This document shows positions 58,132 through 64,000 of a stretch of 64,000 bases of DNA, piece after piece. The notes beneath the pieces were generated by a model. The model was not told the DNA's origin, made no database searches, and saw nothing but the letters and a program-made list of their open reading frames with translations. A program made the position numbers and the translations under genes. Every line of letters begins with the position of its first letter. Position 1 is the first letter of the stretch. Source of the stretch: Providencia rettgeri (GTDB lineage Bacteria; Pseudomonadota; Gammaproteobacteria; Enterobacterales; Enterobacteriaceae); assembly GCF_013702265.1 (NCBI RefSeq), contig NZ_CP059348.1, positions 1,922,001 to 1,986,000 on the forward strand. Reading direction: 5' to 3'.

Positions 58132-58977
58132 TCAGACATTATCAAACCGCGAATCGCGTAACGCTTCTTTGACCCGTTTCAAGTTATCTCTAAATTTTTC
58201 GCCTCTACGCAAAGTAAATCCAGTGGTTAATACATCAATGACGGCAAGCTGTGCCATTCTAGAGACCATTGGCATGTACATATCGGTATCTTCAGGGACA
58301 TCAATAATAATCGATAAGTTGGCTTCTTTGGCGAGAGGAGAACCTTCAGAGGTAATTGCGATGACCGTCGCATCATTCTGGCGAGCGAGTTGCGCCATAT
58401 CGACTAAGGCTTTTGTGCGTCCTGTGTGAGAAATCAACACAATCACATCCCCCTCACTACTATTGATGCAGCTCATGCGTTGCATGACAATATCATCAAA
58501 GTATATGACTGGAATATTAAAACGGAAAAATTTATTCATCGCATCGTGGGCAACCGCCGCAGAAGCCCCAAACCCAAAAAAGCTGATTTTTCGCGCTTGA
58601 GTAAGTAAATCAACGGCACGATTAATGGCATGAGTATCGAGGGTATGTTTGACATTGTCTAACCCGGCCATTGCGGATTCAAAAATCTTGTGAGTATAGG
58701 TATTGACGGTGTCTGTCTCTTCGATATGGCGATTAACGTAAGGCGTGCCATTAGCGAGATTTTGAGCCAGTTTTAATTTAAAGTCAGGAAACCCTTTGGT
58801 TTCCATTTTGCGGCAAAATCGGTTGACGGTAGGCTCGCTGACATCCGCCAATTGGGCCAATGCAGCGATACTTAAATGAATAGCACTTTGGGGCATACTT
58901 AAAATGACTTCCGCCACTTTTTTTTCTGATTTACTCAAAAAATCGAGGCTAGTTTTCATTTGTTCTAAAATATTCAT
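58132..58977 (-). CDS. hexR: RpiR-family regulator HexR
   Basis: This is a 281-residue regulator with an N-terminal helix-turn-helix (LAQLADVSEPTVNRFCRKM) and a C-terminal SIS sugar-phosphate domain (KISFFGFGASAAVAHDAMNK, VIVLISHTGRTKALVDMAQL). HexR senses 2-keto-3-deoxy-6-phosphogluconate and controls zwf and other central-carbon genes. It is divergent from zwf, the standard enterobacterial arrangement. Confidence 0.93.
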   Translation of the reverse strand: MNILEQMKTSLDFLSKSEKKVAEVILSMPQSAIHLSIAALAQLADVSEPTVNRFCRKMETKGFPDFKLKLAQNLANGTPYVNRHIEETDTVNTYTHKIFESAMAGLDNVKHTLDTHAINRAVDLLTQARKISFFGFGASAAVAHDAMNKFFRFNIPVIYFDDIVMQRMSCINSSEGDVIVLISHTGRTKALVDMAQLARQNDATVIAITSEGSPLAKEANLSIIIDVPEDTDMYMPMVSRMAQLAVIDVLTTGFTLRRGEKFRDNLKRVKEALRDSRFDNV

Positions 58978-59436
58978 ATAGCAAAAGTGCCTATTTCAGC
59001 AAAAGGAGAAATATTTCTGCCATCAGCGTATGGTGGCATTAACATCCGGATATGACTGAAAATATACTACGTGTTGATAGTAAGCTATCTATACACTGAG
59101 CGTAACTAATGGCTTTTTTACGAAAATATGACCCGTATCTAATTTTCAACTTAGTAAACTCACCACATAAACCGTGATTTTCTAACAAAGCTGGAAGCAT
59201 TCAGTGATAAAAAATTTTATTGATGTCTGGGTATGCTGTATTTTTCAGCATAAAAACTGTGACCAGCGTCATCAATATTTACTGAGCAGGAGCAAACGGG
59301 TACATTAGCAGGCAACCGATTGTATTTTTATTAAAAACGACACTCAGAACCTATCTCATTAGAGTGAAATACCCCCTTATTTTCTCTGGGCTCTAATCAG
59401 ATAGTTTCTAAATTCCGCAGATTGAGGAGAACCAAC
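58978..59436. other. hexR-zwf divergent control region
   Basis: 459 bp without a gene. It should hold the promoters of both genes. A hairpin-forming pair TATGCTG (59232-59238) and CAGCATA (59246-59252) lies in the zwf leader. I could not identify a convincing HexR operator by eye. Confidence 0.5.
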
Positions 59437-60912
59437 ATGGCGGTACATAATGCTGCTCAAGCTTGTGACCTGATTATTTTCGGCACTAAAGGTGACCTAG
59501 CGCGTCGCAAGTTACTTCCATCACTGTATCAACTGGAAAAAGCAGGTTATATCCATCCAGATACTCGTATTATCGGCGTTGGTCGTGCCCAATGGGAACG
59601 GAACGATTATGTAGAATTTGTGCAAAAAGCCCTAAATGACTTTTTGAAAGAAGAGCTAGATCCTGCGCTGTGGGAGCGTTTAAGCGCCCGCTTAGATTTC
59701 TGCAATTTAGATGTCAGTGAAACCGATAACTTCGTTCGTTTAGCGGATATGCTCAAACAAGACGAACAACCTGCCATCCACTACTTCGCGATGCCACCAA
59801 GTACATTTGGTGAAATGTGTCAGGGGCTGGGTCACGCAGGGTTGAACAAGCAACCTAACCGCGTAGTGATGGAAAAACCATTAGGTACAGACTTAGCCTC
59901 ATCCCAGCAGATCAACAACGAAGTTGCCAAATACTTCGATGAAAGCCAAGTTTACCGAATTGACCATTATCTGGGTAAAGAAACGGTTTTAAACTTACTG
60001 GCGCTGCGTTTTGCGAACTCCCTGTTTATCAATAACTGGGATAATCGCACCATTGACCATGTGCAGATCACTGTTGCAGAAGAAGTCGGTATCGAAGGTC
60101 GTTGGGGTTACTTTGACCAAGCTGGTCAGATGCGCGATATGGTGCAAAACCATTTGCTGCAGATCTTAACGATGATTGCCATGTCACCGCCGGCAGACTT
60201 AACCACTGACCGTATTCGTGATGAAAAAGTGAAAGTGCTGCGTTCTTTACGTCGCATTGACCACACAAACGTGCGTGAGAAAGCGGTACGCGGTCAATAT
60301 ACTGCGGGCTTTGTGCAAGGTAAGAAAGTACCAGGCTACTTAGAAGAAGAAGGCGCCAACAAGCAAAGCCAGACAGAGTCCTTTGTGGCTTTACGTGTGG
60401 ATATTGATGACTGGCGCTGGGCAGGCGTCCCATTCTACCTGCGTACGGGTAAGCGTTTACCTGCAAAATGTTCAGAAGTTGTGGTCTATTTTAAAAAGCC
60501 AGCACTGAATATTTTCTCTGAAAGCTACCAAGATTTACCACAAAACAAATTGACCATTCGTCTACAGCCAGATGAAGGGATCGATATTGAAATTATGAAC
60601 AAGGCGCCAGGCTTGGATCATAAACATCGTTTACAGACCACTAAACTGGACTTGAGCTTCTCCGAAACCTTCAACCAAACGCATCTTGCGGATGCTTACG
60701 AGCGTTTATTATTAGAAGCCATGCGCGGTATTCAGGCATTATTCGTGCGCCGTGATGAAGTTGAAGAGGCTTGGAAGTGGGTCGATTCCATTATGGAGGC
60801 GTGGGCAATGGATAACGACGCGCCTAAGCCGTATCAAGCGGGAACTTGGGGGCCAATTGCTTCAGTAGCAATGATTGCTCGTGATGGTCGCTCGTGGAAT
60901 GAGTTTGAGTAA
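59437..60912 (+). CDS. zwf: glucose-6-phosphate 1-dehydrogenase
   Basis: This is a 491-residue NADP-dependent enzyme that opens the pentose phosphate and Entner-Doudoroff routes. It has the coenzyme motif IIFGTKGDLARRKL and the active-site peptide RIDHYLGKE. The start at 59437 gives exactly the E. coli length and follows GAGGAGA; a codon at 59422 lies before that ribosome binding site. A strong terminator follows. Confidence 0.97.
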   Translation: MAVHNAAQACDLIIFGTKGDLARRKLLPSLYQLEKAGYIHPDTRIIGVGRAQWERNDYVEFVQKALNDFLKEELDPALWERLSARLDFCNLDVSETDNFVRLADMLKQDEQPAIHYFAMPPSTFGEMCQGLGHAGLNKQPNRVVMEKPLGTDLASSQQINNEVAKYFDESQVYRIDHYLGKETVLNLLALRFANSLFINNWDNRTIDHVQITVAEEVGIEGRWGYFDQAGQMRDMVQNHLLQILTMIAMSPPADLTTDRIRDEKVKVLRSLRRIDHTNVREKAVRGQYTAGFVQGKKVPGYLEEEGANKQSQTESFVALRVDIDDWRWAGVPFYLRTGKRLPAKCSEVVVYFKKPALNIFSESYQDLPQNKLTIRLQPDEGIDIEIMNKAPGLDHKHRLQTTKLDLSFSETFNQTHLADAYERLLLEAMRGIQALFVRRDEVEEAWKWVDSIMEAWAMDNDAPKPYQAGTWGPIASVAMIARDGRSWNEFE

Positions 60913-60941
60913 TATTTTATCTTTATAAAATAGAATAATGA

Positions 60942-60977
60942 AATGGCGGGGAAGCATAATCCCCGCCATTTTTTTAG
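60942..60977. terminator. terminator shared by zwf and the small gene downstream
   Basis: AATGGCGGGG (60942-60951) and CCCCGCCATT (60961-60970) pair perfectly, followed by TTTTT. A-rich DNA on the other side lets it act in both directions. Confidence 0.9.
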
Positions 60978-61237
60978 CTAATATTGTCTTCTTTATCTTT
61001 TTTTATTCTTTCCGCGATAGAAATTTCTGCAAGCCATTGAATTTCACGTTGGCTAAATGACAAAGTTTTATTTTTTTCTGTTAATTCAAATGAAAGCGAT
61101 GAATTTTTTATTTTAAGCATAGGGTAGCTATTTATTTCTTTTATGATTTTTGGATCGGTGAGTTTAATGGTTGAATGAAATACAACAGGGACATGTTTTG
61201 CAGGTTTTGATCTTGAAAAGAAAGCGCTGATTGGCAT
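60974..61237 (-). CDS. small hypothetical protein
   Basis: This is an 87-residue protein of unknown function, Lys- and Ser-rich with a short hydrophobic start (MPISAFFSRSKP) and no clear signal peptide. The start at 61237 is chosen because AAAGGA lies 7 bp upstream; an in-frame codon at 61282 lacks such a site. It is convergent with zwf and shares its terminator. Confidence 0.55.
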   Translation of the reverse strand: MPISAFFSRSKPAKHVPVVFHSTIKLTDPKIIKEINSYPMLKIKNSSLSFELTEKNKTLSFSQREIQWLAEISIAERIKKDKEDNIS

Positions 61238-61359
61238 TGTAAATCCTTTAGTGATGCATTTATTGAATGCGGAGTCTGCCATGACTCATGACGCTTCTCT
61301 TTAATAATGTGATGGTTACCATGATGTAGACTCAAGGTAACCATTCAATTTGGGTTATC

Positions 61360-62208
61360 TTAAAGCACTAGCTCACTTCGACCTGTCGCAGCCATATGAA
61401 TAATACCTTGCTCGATACGTAAACACGCCATTTTAGCCGCATCAGGAACCGATAACCCGGCCAATAATTGAGCGGTAAGCTCAGCGCCGAATAGGTCGCC
61501 AGTGCCTTTGGGTGTTACAGGGTAACGTTTGTGGCGAATAACGGCGACATCCTGTTTCGTTACACAGACCACTTCAATGCTTTCCTCATCAGGTTGAAAA
61601 GCGCTCGTAATGATGACCCACTGCGTGTGACCTTTGAGCAACGAGCGAGCTGCACGGGTGGCATCGTCTAGATTATTGATCTCTTGTCCGCTGAGTGTGG
61701 AAAGCTCAAATTTGTTCGGGATAATTCCCGTCGCGAGTGGGATGACTTCATGCCGATAAACATCGGCAATCGCTGGAGGAATATAAAAGCCACTATCTTC
61801 ATCCCCCATGACTGGATCGACAATGACAGGCATTTTAGGGTGTTTCTCGCGCACAGAGGCAAGCCAATTTGCCAGGTCGTGAGCTTTATCTGGGGAACCT
61901 AAATAACCCGTTAAAATGGCTTTAACGCTGTTTAAGCTGCCGCGTTCAACGAAGCCTTGTAAATAACCGCGAAACCATTCACCGGGTAATTCGCCACCAT
62001 AACAAGTGGCATAGTGGGGTGTGTTGCTTAGAATAACGGTGGGAACCGCAGCAACGCGTAATCCCTGTTTGGTCAATGCAGGCACAGCGATGCTATTACC
62101 TACACTGCCATACACAACTTGTGATTGAATGGAGACGACATCATAAGGAAGCGGGGTGGCATCGGCGGCGTTTTGAAAGCTATTTGACGTTAGCGTAAAG
62201 GTATCCAT
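61360..62208 (-). CDS. pdxK: pyridoxine/pyridoxal/pyridoxamine kinase
   Basis: This is a 282-residue ribokinase-fold enzyme that phosphorylates the B6 vitamers for salvage. It matches PdxK rather than PdxY: VVSIQSQVVYGSVGNSIAVP at the N terminus, LSNTPHYATCYGG, VIVDPVMGDEDSGFY and the anion-hole region PKGTGDLFGAELTAQLLAGL with the catalytic aspartate. The gene is divergent from the mdtJI unit. Confidence 0.92.
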   Translation of the reverse strand: MDTFTLTSNSFQNAADATPLPYDVVSIQSQVVYGSVGNSIAVPALTKQGLRVAAVPTVILSNTPHYATCYGGELPGEWFRGYLQGFVERGSLNSVKAILTGYLGSPDKAHDLANWLASVREKHPKMPVIVDPVMGDEDSGFYIPPAIADVYRHEVIPLATGIIPNKFELSTLSGQEINNLDDATRAARSLLKGHTQWVIITSAFQPDEESIEVVCVTKQDVAVIRHKRYPVTPKGTGDLFGAELTAQLLAGLSVPDAAKMACLRIEQGIIHMAATGRSELVL

Positions 62209-62490
62209 GACTCTCTCTTATTGGTGTTCATTATTGCTATTTTCTAACGGATAACACGATAAGAAGCGTGTTGGCGTTGATTGTCAATGGTAACCGAAAA
62301 AATTCACATTGAATGGGATGGTTACAGCATAAAAAAGGGTGATAAAAAATTTTTTTGCTTAGATCCTCTAAAAATAAATGCGAGAAAAATAACGGAATTA
62401 TTCGCAAAATAGACGCTGCCACTGTATTGCTTAGCATATTAATGAATATTTATGCATAAATGTGACAAATTCAAAAAGTGTTTGCATTCA
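62209..62490. other. gap upstream of pdxK
   Basis: AT-rich DNA with the pdxK promoter region. No convincing coding frame is present, and I see nothing else in it. Confidence 0.5.
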
Positions 62491-62519
62491 TTGACTTAAT
62501 AATTTTGGCATGATAGAAA
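62491..62519 (+). promoter_or_regulatory. sigma-70 promoter of the mdtJI leader
   Basis: TTGACT (62491-62496) and TAGAAA (62514-62519) are separated by 17 bp. It would give a leader of about 335 nt before mdtJ. Confidence 0.55.
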
Positions 62520-62596
62520 TAGCTTGAAACTAACAATTATATGAGGGTTCGGAGTAACTTGGATGGATGTCCATCCGATGAAATGAATGAGATATC

Positions 62597-62707
62597 ATGC
62601 TTAGCGTGACTAGCATAAAGATCAGTAAGTCCCAAAGAAGATCAACACACAAGCTTTTCCTTTCCGCTATTCTTTCCAGTGAGCATCACTGGTGTGGCGC
62701 ATTATAG
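62597..62707 (+). CDS. candidate 36-codon leader peptide (uORF) of mdtJI
   Basis: The frame reads a 36-residue peptide beginning MLSVTSIKISKSQRRSTHKL and ending HHWCGAL in the mdtJ leader. E. coli mdtJI has a spermidine-responsive leader peptide (MdtU), so an equivalent is expected here; I cannot confirm sequence identity to it. A shorter 7-codon frame (MDVHPMK, start 62563) with GGAG upstream lies just before it. A perfect hairpin CCAGTGA/TCACTGG (62676-62692) falls at the end of this frame. Confidence 0.4.
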   Translation: MLSVTSIKISKSQRRSTHKLFLSAILSSEHHWCGAL

Positions 62708-62863
62708 CGTCCTTCTAGATTATTCAATCCGCTGAATAAAATCAGCATTCTTTTGTTTTTATTTGAATTTTAAACAGCTTAAAGCTTAACCATTAAGCTC
62801 ATTGCCTTTCTATCTTGTTCAAAAAACAGGCTATGGCGAAGCTGTATCTAGAGGGATACTATA

Positions 62864-63292
62864 ATGATTTATTGGATATTTTTAGCATTAGCTATCGTGA
62901 CTGAGGTCATTGGTACGTTATCAATGAAACATGCCAGCGTAAGCGGTGATTTCACGGGTATGGCCGTGATGTATGTGATGATTGCGACTTCCTATATTTT
63001 ACTGGCGGTTGCGGTAAAAAAAGTGGCACTGGGTGTTGCTTACGCCATGTGGGAAGGTGTTGGTGTTCTGTTAATTACGACGTTCAGCGTATTGTGGTTT
63101 GGAGAATCGCTGTCACCAATGAAAGTCGGTGGACTAGTTTTTCTGATCACGGGTATTGCATTGATCAAATCAGGCACCAAAAAAGCGACTGTTAGACAGT
63201 CAGCTCAGAAGGTAAAACAAGCTGCCAAGAATGCGGTTGATTCCGCCAAAGCCCGAGCTTTAGTGACAAAGACCGCTAAATCGGAGGTGTAA
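62864..63292 (+). CDS. mdtJ: spermidine export SMR subunit MdtJ
   Basis: This is a 142-residue small multidrug resistance protein with four membrane helices. The SMR signature is [20 protein letters not shown] (with the conserved glutamate) and later [16 protein letters not shown]. The C-terminal tail of about 35 residues, rich in Lys and Ala, is longer than in E. coli MdtJ (121 residues). It works with MdtI to export spermidine. A GAGGG ribosome binding site precedes the start. Confidence 0.93.
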   Translation: MIYWIFLALAIVTEVIGTLSMKHASVSGDFTGMAVMYVMIATSYILLAVAVKKVALGVAYAMWEGVGVLLITTFSVLWFGESLSPMKVGGLVFLITGIALIKSGTKKATVRQSAQKVKQAAKNAVDSAKARALVTKTAKSEV

Positions 63293-63293
63293 T

Positions 63294-63626
63294 ATGGCCA
63301 GTCAATTTGAATGGTGGCATGCGGCATTTTTGATCCTCGCAGTGGTACTGGAAATTCTAGCCAACGTATTTTTAAAAATGTCGGATGGTTTTAGACGTTA
63401 TTGGTTAGGAATTTTGTCTCTTGTTGCTGTATTAGGGGCATTTAGTGCACTGGCGCAGGCAGTGAAGGGAATCGAACTGTCAGTCGCTTATGCCTTATGG
63501 GGAGCATTCGGTTTAATCGCCACAGTTGCTGCCGGCTGGATCTTGTTTAATCAACGCCTAAACTATAAAGGCTGGGGTGGGTTAGTATTGCTGCTTATTG
63601 GTATGGTGCTGATTAAAATGTCGTAA
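63294..63626 (+). CDS. mdtI: spermidine export SMR subunit MdtI
   Basis: This is a 110-residue SMR partner of MdtJ with four helices: [20 protein letters not shown] with the membrane glutamate, [13 protein letters not shown], and [20 protein letters not shown]. It begins one base after the mdtJ stop, a typical heteromer-coupled pair. Length and sequence match E. coli MdtI. Confidence 0.94.
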   Translation: MASQFEWWHAAFLILAVVLEILANVFLKMSDGFRRYWLGILSLVAVLGAFSALAQAVKGIELSVAYALWGAFGLIATVAAGWILFNQRLNYKGWGGLVLLLIGMVLIKMS

Positions 63627-64000
63627 CAGATAATTTGCTCAACAAAAGCATATTGTCAACGAAGTCATTAGGTTTTATTTAATTATATTCAACCTAATGA
63701 CTTCACTTAATTTTCCTCTCTTGAATTTAATGTACTTAGTAAGCGTACATTTATAGAATATTTCACTTCAAACAAGCGTATAACGTTCCATTATCAATTC
63801 ATTATTATATTTTGATTTTTTTGGCTATATTAGTTTCGTACCGAAAATAAAATAATTCATATATTTTACAGAATATTCTTAAAAATATATTTTATTTGAA
63901 TTTAATTTATTTAATAATAAATGGAAAGCAAATTTCCACAGAAAATTATTTGATTTCAATATGATGCGCATTGATTTCCAGGGTTTAACTTCATTGGGTA
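63627..64000. other. gene-free AT-rich end of the window
   Basis: No gene is seen. A perfect 14-bp inverted repeat, GAAGTCATTAGGTT (63661-63674) and AACCTAATGACTTC (63691-63704), with a 16-nt loop and T-rich flank, probably terminates mdtJI. The rest, especially 63780-63960, is very AT-rich. Confidence 0.7.

Noticed and set aside
62459-62863. A guanidine (ykkC-type) riboswitch before the SMR genes
   Set aside because: The genes are MdtJI-type spermidine exporters rather than guanidinium exporters, and I see none of the conserved ykkC or mini-ykkC motifs.

Overview
The window is a 64 kb piece of a gammaproteobacterial chromosome of moderately low GC. Nearly all housekeeping genes match Enterobacterales families closely, and most blocks keep the gene order known from Escherichia coli. 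The AT-rich intergenic DNA, the shortened versions of E. coli neighbourhoods and the gene content fit the Morganellaceae, most likely Providencia or a near relative. That assignment is inference from protein resemblance and gene order, not from a search. Layout, left to right: (1) 1-3.0 kb holds the end of sirB1, kdsA, a YhcC-type radical SAM gene and a secreted Sel1-repeat protein. (2) 3.0-9.4 kb, all on the minus strand, holds the dicarboxylate transporter dauA and a ynb-type phospholipid cluster (ynbA, ynbC, ynbD and an extra small membrane protein, with no ynbB), preceded by six degenerate 16-bp tandem repeats. (3) 9.7-16.9 kb is a catabolic island for 4-hydroxyproline: a PAS-AraC regulator facing an epimerase, an FAD oxidase, a DapA-like deaminase, a semialdehyde dehydrogenase and an AGCS symporter. 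Its right edge lies 13 bp from the 3' end of tRNA-Ser(GGA). (4) 17-22 kb has ghrA, ycdY, a YnfC-family protein, yceB and mdtH, with ERIC-type repeats. (5) 22.1-25.8 kb is an iron-related insertion between mdtH and rimJ: tandem Fur-box-like sequences, a TonB-dependent receptor and a convergent secreted alpha/beta hydrolase. (6) 26-32 kb has rimJ, murJ, and glnK-amtB behind a sigma-54/NtrC-type control region, then argS. (7) 32-37.7 kb has yecM, cutC, a hairpin-rich gap, a small secreted protein, cmoA-cmoB, yecN, a Nudix hydrolase and a DUF4377-like lipoprotein. (8) 38-43.4 kb is aspS-nudB-yebC-ruvC-ruvAB with a LexA box before ruvA. (9) 43.6-45.3 kb is a complete IS5-family element, with a TTAG target duplication, that has landed between a Fur-box-like sequence and a small lipoprotein gene. 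(10) 45.3-50.4 kb is znuBC/znuA with a Zur box, mepM and lpxM. (11) 50.6-56.4 kb is a LysR regulator and a four-gene chaperone-usher fimbrial operon inserted between lpxM and pykA. (12) 56.5-63.6 kb has pykA, hexR, zwf, a small protein, pdxK and the mdtJI spermidine exporter with a long leader containing a 36-codon uORF candidate. How the parts work together: the hydroxyproline genes form one pathway from trans-4-hydroxy-L-proline to 2-oxoglutarate. pykA, hexR and zwf are the usual central-carbon neighbours. znuABC is the zinc importer, and ruvC with ruvAB forms the Holliday-junction machinery. I found no CRISPR array, prophage, toxin-antitoxin pair or recognisable defence island. The most promising undescribed material is regulatory or structural: the six-unit 16-bp repeat before ynbA, the duplicated hairpins after cutC, the IS5 insertion into the Fur-box promoter, and the mdtJ leader.
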